Shown piece by piece: positions 1 through 6,049 of a stretch of DNA of 6,377 nucleotides (positions are counted from its first letter, which is position 1; every line of letters starts with the position of its first letter). Both the position numbers and the translations under genes were made by a program. The notes under the pieces were generated by a model. It ran no database searches and was not told the DNA's origin. It was given only the letters and a program-made list of their open reading frames with translations. Origin of the DNA: CAZLMG01 sp964560765 (GTDB lineage: Bacteria > Bdellovibrionota_B > Oligoflexia > Oligoflexales > CAZLMG01); assembly GCA_964560765.1 (NCBI GenBank), contig CAZLMG010000069.1, positions 1 through 6,377 on the forward strand. Reading direction: 5' to 3'.

Positions 1-35
1 AGGCTTGCATCCGTATACATTTTCAGCAGTTACCG

Positions 36-76
36 GGCTGTAGGCACTTTCCCTACAGTGGTGGCTGCCTACAGCC
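36..76. repeat. 11-bp inverted repeat with an alternative inner hairpin
   Basis: GGCTGTAGGCA at 36-46 is perfectly complementary to TGCCTACAGCC at 66-76, with a 19-nt loop. The loop contains a second copy of CCTACAG (52-58), which can also pair with CTGTAGG at 38-44. The left arm therefore has two mutually exclusive partners. No T-run follows the outer stem, so it is not a classic intrinsic terminator. It lies about 90 bases upstream of the lipoprotein start at 165. It could be a leader structure of that gene, the end of an upstream transcript, or an operator dyad; the sequence alone does not decide. Confidence 0.6.
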
Positions 77-164
77 GCAAGATTCCTAGAATTTTCGCCC
101 CCCGGTTCTGGGTCCATAGTTTGCAATGACTTAGCTAGGACTAATGGATCTTGAGGGGAATCTT

Positions 165-920
165 GTGAAGAACTCGAAAGCAGTTATCTGCACGATCATA
201 CTTGGTTTTGCGCTCATAGGGTGCAAAGAGTCGGGGTTTACGGGTGGTGCCCAGCAAGCCAAGGTAGTTCAACCGCACTCACAGCAGTTTCCCCCACCGC
301 AATTCACGAGTCAACATACCGTATCAACGCCGACGAACTGGCCAAGCAACAATTTTTCACCACCCATCCAGCCGCCACTGATCCAGCCGCCACCGGGCTG
401 CACCGATAGCGGCATCACCCATGTAGAATTGCTGACGCCCGTTCTTGATCTGGCAAACCCGAATCGATTCGTTGATTACCGCATCTCGCGCACCGATTGC
501 CAAGGTCAGGCCAAGCAGTTTGCAGCCGAGCGCATCTGGTTTGATATGGATGTCTATGGACTCAATCACGATCTGCAATACGCTGTCCTTGAAAACGGCG
601 TCGCCTTGATGCCGAAACGTCTGCAACAAGTGAATGGTAGCGATTTGTTTGGTCACACAGGTCCCGAGTGGGGGCATTTCGAAACCGATGAGGCATTCAG
701 TCTGCACAGCCACCAATCTGCCATTCATCTGCGGGTCTTTCTTGGTAACGGGGCTCTTATTCCGCGATTGGCAGGACCGAATGCTGATTACAATGCGCGC
801 ATTCCTACGCCAACATTTCTGCGCTTTGGCAATGCGCTACCGGCGACCAGGAACGTGGATGTGATTCACGTCCAGGTGCCACCGGGTTTTGCTGGCGGCG
901 GCCTGGGTACGATCTTCTAG
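165..920 (+). CDS. Proline-rich putative lipoprotein of unknown function
   Basis: A 251-residue exported protein that I do not recognise by family. I place the start at GTG 165 because GAGGGG (153-158) sits 6 bases before it, and because this start gives a typical short lipoprotein signal: Lys at 2 and 5, a hydrophobic core, then the lipobox LIGC with Cys20. The in-frame ATG at 144 would add seven residues and has a weaker ribosome site. After the lipidated Cys comes a Gly/Ser/Gln-rich stretch. A proline-rich linker follows (about residues 37-77), including a DNA-level near-duplication (IQPPL/IQPPP), then a globular region from about residue 79 to the end. That region has Cys79 and Cys112, possibly a disulfide, and many aromatic and His residues. 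The likely location is anchored in the inner or outer membrane with the C-terminal domain in the periplasm. The gene converges on the next one with a 6-base gap and no clear terminator between them. Confidence 0.8.
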   Translation: MKNSKAVICTIILGFALIGCKESGFTGGAQQAKVVQPHSQQFPPPQFTSQHTVSTPTNWPSNNFSPPIQPPLIQPPPGCTDSGITHVELLTPVLDLANPNRFVDYRISRTDCQGQAKQFAAERIWFDMDVYGLNHDLQYAVLENGVALMPKRLQQVNGSDLFGHTGPEWGHFETDEAFSLHSHQSAIHLRVFLGNGALIPRLAGPNADYNARIPTPTFLRFGNALPATRNVDVIHVQVPPGFAGGGLGTIF

Positions 921-926
921 CTGGGT

Positions 927-1466
927 TTAGTTCGCTGGCAACGCCAACCAATCGATCAGGGAGTTTAGCACGCGTTCGGCGTCATAGACGCGACTAGCGT
1001 TCAAGTGCGCGCGAATAAGGAGGGCTCGATCCAACGCTTCTTGCCGCCATGGGTTATGGGGCTGAATGGCGGTCCCTGCCGAGCGCAAACAGCCAACAGC
1101 TCCACTTTCCGTGGTAAAGCGATTGCACATTTCAATTTCTGCATCCGCATAATCTTTATCGCGCCCTGCAAGCAAGCAGTTGATGGTGCCATCTTCGGTG
1201 TTAAAGCGGTTGCAGAGATCCAAAACGCAGGCATCGAAATGCCGCCCTTGTCCGGCCTCAATACAGCGGATGGTTCCATTTTCTGTCGTGAAGTGGTTGC
1301 ACAACTGAAGGTACTGGCGAGGTTCCGCGGGTTCACAAGCGCTTATGGAGATTGATGTCGACAGATTAGCATCCATTGCGCTTGGTAGGTCTGCTTTCGA
1401 TTCCGCATGCGCCAAGCTGCTGACAAGAAGCTGCGAAGCGAGATAGATACCGAGATAGACTTTCAT
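927..1466 (-). CDS. Secreted protein with three tandem 29-residue two-cysteine repeats
   Basis: A 179-residue protein with a Sec signal peptide; the likely cleavage is after AHA (residue 21). The start ATG is preceded on the minus strand by a strong GGGAGG (complement of 1471-1476). The mature protein has eight Cys residues: 44, 56, 68, 80, 85, 97, 114 and 126. Three units begin at Cys56, Cys85 and Cys114, an exact 29-residue period. Each follows the pattern C-N-[HR]-F-x-T-E-x-G-[TA]-[IV]-x-C, with 11 residues between the two Cys. The C-terminal 45 residues look helical and lack Cys. Even Cys number and export suggest disulfides formed in the periplasm or outside the cell. A similar flavour of Cys-pair repeat occurs, as I recall, in exported Bdellovibrio-type proteins; function is unknown. 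It is probably co-transcribed with the small lipoprotein ORF 25 bases upstream. Confidence 0.85.
   Translation of the reverse strand: MKVYLGIYLASQLLVSSLAHAESKADLPSAMDANLSTSISISACEPAEPRQYLQLCNHFTTENGTIRCIEAGQGRHFDACVLDLCNRFNTEDGTINCLLAGRDKDYADAEIEMCNRFTTESGAVGCLRSAGTAIQPHNPWRQEALDRALLIRAHLNASRVYDAERVLNSLIDWLALPAN
1074..1301 (-). repeat. Coding tandem repeat, three 29-residue units
   Basis: Inside the Cys-rich secreted protein, residues 56-131 consist of two complete 29-residue units and a shorter third one. The first half of each unit (C-N-x-F-x-T-E-x-G-x-x-x-C) is nearly invariant. The second half varies, though the residues A-G at unit positions 16-17 are kept in the first two. An upstream Cys44 is also 12 residues before Cys56, so a decayed earlier unit may exist. 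Confidence 0.8.
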
Positions 1467-1491
1467 AGTACCTCCCTTTAGGTCGAATTTC

Positions 1492-1590
1492 TTAAAAGGG
1501 TAGCATCAACGCGCCGCACAGCGCACTAGAAGAACGGCCGCATGCCGTGAACGCAAAAAACAGCAAAGTTGCAATGAGTTTCCGCAGCAT
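1492..1590 (-). CDS. Very small candidate lipoprotein (32 aa)
   Basis: A 32-codon ORF on the minus strand, starting at ATG 1590 and ending with TAA at 1492-1494. It reads as a complete lipoprotein signal: M-L-R-K, a hydrophobic core (residues 5-14), then F-T-A-C with Cys at 17. Only 15 residues follow, including a second Cys at 25. A G-run (GGGGG) lies 4 bases before the ATG as a modest ribosome site. The stop is 25 bases from the start of the Cys-repeat gene on the same strand, so the two likely form one transcript. It could be a genuine entericidin-sized lipoprotein or the leftover N-terminus of a longer lipoprotein. Phe at lipobox position -3 is less usual than Leu, which lowers confidence. 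Confidence 0.5.
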   Translation of the reverse strand: MLRKLIATLLFFAFTACGRSSSALCGALMLPF

Positions 1591-1694
1591 AATGCCCCCA
1601 ATGAGGAAATTCTGAGGCGTTCATTTGCTAAGTCATTACCGTGGGCAAGCGCATTGCCTCGTCGTGGCGGCAAAAGGCACTTTCTTCAGGTATC

Positions 1695-1721
1695 TAAGAT
1701 ATTTCTTGGGCTGTCCGATCT
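1695..1721 (+). promoter_or_regulatory. Sigma-28 (FliA)-like promoter for the chemoreceptor gene
   Basis: TAAGATAT (1695-1702), an 11-base spacer, then TCCGATCT (1714-1721). The known sigma-28 consensus is TAAAGTTT-N11-GCCGATAA. The spacer matches exactly, the CCGAT core of the -10 is intact, and TAA of the -35 is kept. Transcription would begin near 1728, giving a leader of about 75 bases. Control by the flagellar sigma factor is usual for chemoreceptor genes, which supports the call. Three of eight -10 positions deviate. Confidence 0.5.
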
Positions 1722-1740
1722 AACAGCAAACTAGTCAACA

Positions 1741-1785
1741 TTTCCGGACTGGGTCGAGGAATGTCAGATTTCCCGACTGGTTCGA
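1741..1785 (+). repeat. 17-bp direct repeat in the mcp leader
   Basis: TTTCCGGACTGGGTCGA (1741-1757) and TTTCCCGACTGGTTCGA (1769-1785) match at 15 of 17 positions and are offset by 28 bases. Both lie between the proposed promoter and the ribosome binding site. They could be a paired binding site for a regulator or an RNA-binding protein, or a simple duplication. Confidence 0.6.
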
Positions 1786-1801
1786 TTCGCAGAGGAAGGC
1801 C

Positions 1802-3403
1802 ATGATGAGCAACACCGCCAGAAAGATTACGGAAACATATTCGGAGGATAAGGTAGACGTTGGGGCCTTGGAATGGGCGGATCTACGTGGGCAGATTTCT
1901 GCCATTCACAAGTCGCAAGCGGTCATAGAGTTTGATTTAGACGGTACCATTCGTTCTGCCAACGACAATTTTCTGAGTGTAATGGGCTATTCTCTAGATG
2001 AGGTCAAGGGCAAGCATCATCGAATTTTTTGCGACCCAGTCTATGCATCAAGTGTCGAATACGCTCAGTTTTGGAAGCGCCTGGGCCGCGGCGAATTTGA
2101 GTCTATGGAGTACAAACGAATCGCCAAGGGCGGCAAGGAAGTCTGGATCCGTGCATCCTATAACCCGATCATGGATGCGAGTGACAAGCCGTTCAAGGTC
2201 GTGAAGTTTGCCGTCGACGTCAGCGAGCAGAAGTTAAAAGACGCGCAGCTCGCCGCGCTCAGCCGCGCTCAAGCAGTGATTGAGTTCACGCCCGACGGCA
2301 AGATCCTCGATGCCAATGACAATTTTCTGAAGACACTTGGCTATAGCCTGCAGGAGATCAAGGGCGAGCATCATTCGATGTTTTGTGCTCCGGAGCTTTC
2401 TGGATCGAAAGAGTATGTGGAATTTTGGCGAAAGTTGCGCAACGGCGCATTTCAGAGTGATCAGTTCATGCGTGTCGCCAAGAGTGGTCAAAAAGTTTGG
2501 ATTCAGGCCTCCTATGTTCCAGTTTTTGATATGACAGGAAAGGTCTTCAAAGTCGTCAAGTATGCCACCAACATTACGGAGCAGAAGACAGCTGAGTTAG
2601 AGGTCTTAGAGGCTCTGATTGAAACTGCACAGCAGCTGGGAGCCGCAGCTTCTGAGCTGACAGCGACAGCGACTCAGATGACAGGAAATGCTGAGAGAAC
2701 AAACTCAGTAGCGCAAGCAACGGCAACGGCGTCGGGATCTGTTTCTGAAGGCGTTCGAACGGTGGCGACGAATACGGAAGAGATGTCAGCCTCTATTAAA
2801 GAGATTTCGCGAAATGCATCCGAAGCGTCGACAACAAGTCATGCCACGATGAAGCAGGCGGAACAGACGAACGAACTGATCACACGACTGGGCGAGAGCA
2901 GCAAAGAGATTGGTAGCGTCATTAAGGTCATCAGCTCCATCGCGCAGCAGACAAATCTCTTGGCTTTAAACGCCACGATCGAAGCCGCAAGGGCCGGAGA
3001 TGCCGGACGCGGATTTGCAGTCGTTGCTAACGAGGTCAAAGAATTAGCCAAGCAGACTGCAACGGCAACGGAAGACATTACCAATCGCATCACCGGCATA
3101 CAGCGAGATACCTCTAACGCTGTGGGTGCCGTCAGTGCGATCGGAGACACCATCTCGCGACTCAACAGTATCGCCTCGGCCATCGCCGCTTCTGTCGAAG
3201 AACAGTCCGCGACCACACGGGAAGTGGCGCGGGTGATTCAAGAGTCGTCGAGGGGGGTTATGGAGATCACAAGCAACGTGCAGGTTGTCTCGCAAGCCGC
3301 AACCGAAACGTCGGTGGGCTCGACGCAGGTTCTTGCGGCAGCCGGCTCACTGAGCACATTGGCCACGAGCCTTGAGGGCTTGATCACGCGGATCAAGAGG
3401 TAG
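1802..3403 (+). CDS. Soluble methyl-accepting chemotaxis protein with two PAS domains
   Basis: A 533-residue chemoreceptor without any transmembrane segment or HAMP domain, so cytoplasmic. PAS1 covers about residues 38-144 and PAS2 about 156-262; they align without gaps at an offset of 118 residues, with roughly 54% identity by eye. Both keep the H-H-x-x-F-C element (72-77 and 190-195), the F-W pair and the V-W-I-x-A-S-Y strand. A helical signalling domain fills about 270-533. Its highly conserved hairpin tip starts at I380 (IAQQTNLLALNATIEAAR) and continues through the G-R-G-F-A-V-V-A segment; this region binds CheA and CheW. No CheR-binding pentapeptide is seen at the C-terminus. AGAGGAAGG (1791-1799) serves the start; the second ATG at 1805 is equally possible. 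The architecture resembles Pseudomonas BdlA and other PAS-PAS-MCP proteins, which sense intracellular redox or ligand state. The signal and any cofactor cannot be read from the sequence. Confidence 0.95.
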   Translation: MMSNTARKITETYSEDKVDVGALEWADLRGQISAIHKSQAVIEFDLDGTIRSANDNFLSVMGYSLDEVKGKHHRIFCDPVYASSVEYAQFWKRLGRGEFESMEYKRIAKGGKEVWIRASYNPIMDASDKPFKVVKFAVDVSEQKLKDAQLAALSRAQAVIEFTPDGKILDANDNFLKTLGYSLQEIKGEHHSMFCAPELSGSKEYVEFWRKLRNGAFQSDQFMRVAKSGQKVWIQASYVPVFDMTGKVFKVVKYATNITEQKTAELEVLEALIETAQQLGAAASELTATATQMTGNAERTNSVAQATATASGSVSEGVRTVATNTEEMSASIKEISRNASEASTTSHATMKQAEQTNELITRLGESSKEIGSVIKVISSIAQQTNLLALNATIEAARAGDAGRGFAVVANEVKELAKQTATATEDITNRITGIQRDTSNAVGAVSAIGDTISRLNSIASAIAASVEEQSATTREVARVIQESSRGVMEITSNVQVVSQAATETSVGSTQVLAAAGSLSTLATSLEGLITRIKR

Positions 3404-3412
3404 ATATGCCGT

Positions 3413-3529
3413 ATGCGTATAGTTCTTGCCGAAAATTTCGATGATGCCGCTAAGGCCAGAACTAAGTTGTTGATGGATTTTTGCCATGAATTGTCGTCCA
3501 TTCAACATTTGGATCCAAAGCACAGTTAA
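3413..3529 (+). pseudogene. Short ORF after mcp, possibly a truncated STAS-like gene ending in an IS fragment
   Basis: A 38-codon ORF begins at ATG 3413, nine bases after the mcp stop, and ends at TAA 3527-3529. The last codons (Pro-Lys-His-Ser-stop) lie within the 28-bp repeat that also encodes the C-terminal end of the broken transposase at the right of the window. So the original 3' end of this gene seems replaced by IS sequence. The remaining part (VLAENFDDAAKA near the start, then an L-S-S-I-Q-H-L-D strand) has the feel of a STAS-domain N-terminus, a domain sometimes found beside chemotaxis genes. That likeness is from memory and weak. AGAGG at 3396-3400 is rather far (12 bases) for a ribosome site. 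It may also be a chance ORF. Confidence 0.35.
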
Positions 3530-3542
3530 CGGCACCAGTTTA
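3515..3542 (+). repeat. Left copy of a perfect 28-bp inverted repeat (solo IS end)
   Basis: The sequence begins CCAAAGCACAGT and ends GCACCAGTTTA. It is the exact reverse complement of 6022-6049. In this orientation it carries the last codons and stop of the transposase reading frame seen on the right, so the outer tip of the IS would be at 3542. No transposase sequence is recognisable to the left of it. It ends 2 bases before the stop codon of the minus-strand gene at 3545. Confidence 0.9.
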
Positions 3543-3544
3543 CA

Positions 3545-4360
3545 TTAGTTAGCCGCACGTAGGTCCTCTAGCTGTGAGCACGAGACTAGCTTCCACTGAT
3601 TGAATAGCTCTTGAGAGTCGATCGCGCTCCACCAGATAACCTCACGCTGACTGTCCCACTGGAACTTGAGGTCAAGCTTCGGAGGGCGTGCAACCATGGA
3701 TGCAAATTCGGCAGCTGTGCGCTCGCGCCAAGAGTAGGTGTCGTCGCTATTGCGGACACGAGCCGAAACGTGGGTTACTTTAAGATCAGCCGCGACCGCA
3801 CCTGTGCTGCTGGTATTGATCGAGACGTCACCTGCATATCGGAAATTGTTGTAAATCATGAACTTGCCGTTGCCCATAAGTTCGATCGCCAGTCCTGAGC
3901 TGTATCCGCCGTCTGGATAATGTCGAAAGCAAGCCCGAGAATCTTCCGGTAGACGGTGGCTACGAGCTTTGACATTGATGGCTTGGGTGCCTACGGTCAA
4001 CGCAGGTACGGGGCCTGAGGCTTGATTTCGTGCTTCCAGAGTGGCATAGCGACCGTCCAGCCTGACCGCGTAGCGAATGGGGGCGGAAGCACTCTTGCTC
4101 AGGCAATAGTCAGCAGCGCAGTCCATATCGACGGTAATCTGACCGCCAGCATAGTCGCTTAGTGTTAGGGTACCGTTGAGTCTCTTGATCTCTAAGCGGA
4201 ACTCTCCTTCATAGACGACTTTCGAGGTGTCCGCATCGATGCGGGGGGATTCCGCCAGCTCTTGCGAGCCACTGGCGCTCCGGCATCCCTGCTGCAGCGA
4301 GGCAGCTGCAGCAAGCGCTACGATGGAAGACAGTTTTAACTTTGGCCATTGGAAGCGCAT
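3545..4360 (-). CDS. Putative lipoprotein or exported protein of unknown function
   Basis: A 271-residue protein with an N-terminal signal (basic residues at 2, 7 and 9, hydrophobic core 13-22) ending in L-Q-Q-G-C at 22-26. Cys26 suggests lipidation, although Gln at the -3 and -2 positions is a poor lipobox; ordinary cleavage is possible. The start ATG has GGAG seven bases upstream (complement of 4368-4371). The mature part is rich in predicted beta strands, with Cys81 and Cys86 close together and two later Cys, so disulfides are plausible. I recognise no family. Its stop is 2 bases from the left 28-bp repeat, and its start faces the gene-poor centre of the bracketed segment. It is complete; the repeat does not enter the coding region. 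Confidence 0.75.
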   Translation of the reverse strand: MRFQWPKLKLSSIVALAAAASLQQGCRSASGSQELAESPRIDADTSKVVYEGEFRLEIKRLNGTLTLSDYAGGQITVDMDCAADYCLSKSASAPIRYAVRLDGRYATLEARNQASGPVPALTVGTQAINVKARSHRLPEDSRACFRHYPDGGYSSGLAIELMGNGKFMIYNNFRYAGDVSINTSSTGAVAADLKVTHVSARVRNSDDTYSWRERTAAEFASMVARPPKLDLKFQWDSQREVIWWSAIDSQELFNQWKLVSCSQLEDLRAAN

Positions 4361-4440
4361 TTCACATCTCCGGAATTCAAGGGTTGATCAATCCGTGTCC
4401 AGGGCATTTTGCACCGGGCGCGGCTTTTGGGGAGAGTGTG

Positions 4441-4530
4441 ATGCAGCGTCTGTTCCGCAATTGGGCCGTTGTCGAGTTGATGAAGATCTCCAAGTTTTAC
4501 CGCAAGTTGGAGGCTAGGCTTGGTAAGTAG
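4441..4530 (+). CDS. Possible 29-residue small protein
   Basis: ATG 4441 is preceded by GGGGAGAG (4429-4436), a good ribosome binding site at normal distance. The product is basic and amphipathic, with a hydrophobic first half (L-F-R-N-W-A-V-V-E-L-M) and a Lys/Arg-rich second half (Y-R-K-L-E-A-R-L-G-K). The frame is open further upstream without a better start, so it may be the end of a decayed gene. No homologue is recognised. It lies between the divergent genes and overlaps the minus-strand ORF at 4497 slightly. Confidence 0.25.
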   Translation: MQRLFRNWAVVELMKISKFYRKLEARLGK

Positions 4531-4979
4531 CCAGCAATGTGGATGCGTCTTGATAACTGCACGTGAAGTTCTTGAGTCGGCGAGCAGTGCCTTGAAATCG
4601 GCTGGATGCAACTTGCGGTGGTGTGTTTTTCTGTAGTTTTAGAGAGGGCACTTACTACTTGCAACGCCAATACCGAGACTTGATTGCCTGAAACATTGAT
4701 CCATTCATAGTCCTTATTTTGACGCGCCACAATCGCTGCGGATGCATTCATTCGTTGCGCGACCAAAGTCGGATTATTACAGGTTGCCGCGGACACATCC
4801 TCTGCCGACCCAGGCTGCGTTCGGGTCAATGACTCCGCAAAGTCATCGGCGGAGAGCCCGGGCGTCTGAAACGCTTGATGCTCGCCACCGGGCTTTAAGA
4901 TGTCGTCATGAGTGTGAGTTAGTTGGCGTATTGAGCGGCTGGTGATTGATCGATGCAAATACTCAAAGCACCTTTTCAT
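4497..4979 (-). CDS. Doubtful 160-residue ORF, possibly a decayed gene
   Basis: An open minus-strand frame of 160 codons. The ATG at 4979 has no ribosome binding site, and an in-frame stop lies two codons before it. No internal start is well served either. The centre (about residues 27-115) has fairly ordinary composition and codon use, including a D-Y-E-W-I-N-V-S-G segment that looks protein-like. The two ends do not. No signal peptide or family is seen. It may be the remains of an exported protein gene, or chance. Confidence 0.25.
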   Translation of the reverse strand: MKRCFEYLHRSITSRSIRQLTHTHDDILKPGGEHQAFQTPGLSADDFAESLTRTQPGSAEDVSAATCNNPTLVAQRMNASAAIVARQNKDYEWINVSGNQVSVLALQVVSALSKTTEKHTTASCIQPISRHCSPTQELHVQLSRRIHIAGYLPSLASNLR

Positions 4980-5195
4980 TTGTCAGTTCAGGGACATCGA
5001 GAAGCTGGCAGGTGCAGCTTTGCGAAAATGCAGAAACTGTTCGAGCCCTCACGGATTTCATTGACGAAAACTAAGGAGCAACGACAGATTTTCCTCCATC
5101 TTCGAGCATGGGTTGGCCTCCGCGAGCTCCCTTTCCCTAGGTACGAAACTTGCTCCACGGTTTCTTGATTTACAAATGGATCACCGAGGATGCCC

Positions 5196-6014
5196 ATGCT
5201 TAGGCGCCAGAGAGTCATTGTCCTTTCCTGCTCGCTGCTGGGCCGTGCTGTGGTGATTGGCGCATCCGCGATTGCTATTGCAATGGGGGGGGCTGCATCG
5301 GGAGACTCGCCAACCTTGTCAACTGGCCTCGGTGCCCTCTCGGCTAACATTGCTGTCCTGCCAGCGGGGGCGTGTGACTTTCTGCAATCCCTGTCGCAAA
5401 CTGGCGTCGCTATTACGAGAGGCCTAGGACAAATGAATGATGCGATCTATGCTATGCAGGTTCGGAACGCTCAGGAGCATCTCGGTGTGCAGGTCTTTAA
5501 CGGGGAATCGTTTGGACTTGGTGCCGTGGCGCCTATTACGCAGCCCGTGATCAAAGCCAGTGCGCGTTTCGACTATCGACCTCTGACGCGGGAGGAGCTT
5601 GAAATCCTTAGCTCGCAATTAGTGGGGCAGGCCAAAATTGATCTAGCACGAGACGATCTAGTTGTAGCCTCAGAGCAGGCTGAAGCCGAAGTGCTCCGGC
5701 GAGCGAATGCGCCGGGTTGGACTAACGGCGATCCGTACTCGACTTTTTGGGGGGGCGTCGCGCCAAGACTAGCTAGTCAGCTCGTTGGGCGTTTGATTGC
5801 CGGGTTTGAAGTGATTGGGCCCCATGTGACATTTTATGCTGGAAAAGTTCGGCGTGTGTTTGCTGTAGGCAACGAGGGTGGGCAACGCCTGCATCAGTAT
5901 GCCGAATTGGAGGTCCCTGGTGGCAAGGTTGTGACGGTGCCCTTGGAGTCCACGGGCAAAGACATCACATTTGCCATCTATGGCGAGGCGCTGCCTCGGA
6001 ACTGGTTTGAGTAA
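5196..6014 (+). CDS. Exported protein of unknown function
   Basis: A 272-residue protein. I choose ATG 5196 over the in-frame ATG 5190 because the ribosome site GAGGA (5186-5190) is five bases from 5196 but overlaps 5190. The N-terminus is basic (R-R-Q-R) followed by a long hydrophobic, Ala/Gly-rich segment to about residue 33, ending in A-A-S-G, so it is a signal peptide or membrane anchor. The mature part includes a stretch likely to be helical (about 60-95), then a charged helix around R-E-E-L-E-I-L-S-S-Q, and a C-terminal portion of alternating beta-like segments ending in N-W-F-E. I do not recognise the family. It diverges from the gene at 3545-4360 inside the bracketed segment, and its stop lies 7 bases before the right 28-bp repeat. 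Confidence 0.75.
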   Translation: MLRRQRVIVLSCSLLGRAVVIGASAIAIAMGGAASGDSPTLSTGLGALSANIAVLPAGACDFLQSLSQTGVAITRGLGQMNDAIYAMQVRNAQEHLGVQVFNGESFGLGAVAPITQPVIKASARFDYRPLTREELEILSSQLVGQAKIDLARDDLVVASEQAEAEVLRRANAPGWTNGDPYSTFWGGVAPRLASQLVGRLIAGFEVIGPHVTFYAGKVRRVFAVGNEGGQRLHQYAELEVPGGKVVTVPLESTGKDITFAIYGEALPRNWFE

Positions 6015-6021
6015 ACTGCGA

Positions 6022-6049
6022 TAAACTGGTGCCGTTAACTGTGCTTTGG
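6022..6049 (-). repeat. Right copy of the 28-bp inverted repeat (IS 3' end)
   Basis: Exact reverse complement of 3515-3542. Read on the minus strand it carries the last Pro-Lys-His-Ser and stop of the broken transposase and then runs to an outer tip at 6022. TAAACTG, the outer seven bases, also occurs at 6012-6018, overlapping the stop codon of the preceding gene, so a short direct repeat TAAACTG-CGA-TAAACTG marks this border. Confidence 0.9.

Larger units (their letters stand above)
4361..5195. other. Gene-poor centre between two divergent exported-protein genes
   Basis: About 835 bases separate the divergent starts at 4360 and 5196. Both promoters must lie here, but I could not pick convincing -35/-10 pairs. 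Several overlapping open frames exist on both strands, none with a recognisable family. Two are listed separately at low confidence. A short palindrome, TTGATCAA, lies just upstream of the minus-strand gene. The region may contain decayed coding sequence or non-coding RNA; nothing else can be supported. Confidence 0.5.
3515..6049. mobile_element. Segment bracketed by IS ends; possible decayed composite transposon cargo
   Basis: Two identical 28-bp sequences in inverted orientation border this segment. The right one is joined to transposase codons, so both are best read as IS ends facing each other across the cargo. The cargo contains two exported-protein genes in divergent orientation and a gene-poor centre. 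No target-site duplication is visible at either border. Alternatives are independent IS insertions, an invertible segment with recombination at the repeats, or a repeat family unrelated to transfer. Confidence 0.4.

Noticed and set aside
1005..1355. Plus-strand ORF opposite the Cys-repeat gene
   Set aside because: It is a shadow of the repeated minus-strand coding sequence, without a start signal or export signal.
4988..5350. Minus-strand ORF of 120 codons across the 5196 gene start
   Set aside because: It overlaps the better supported start and signal peptide of the plus-strand exported protein and has no recognisable content.
3515..6049. Integron-like attC sites or a single transposon with 28-bp terminal repeats
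   Set aside because: The repeats lack the paired GTTRRRY/RYYYAAC arms of attC sites. The right copy encodes the transposase C-terminus from outside the segment, which fits facing IS ends better than tips of one element. No target duplication is visible.
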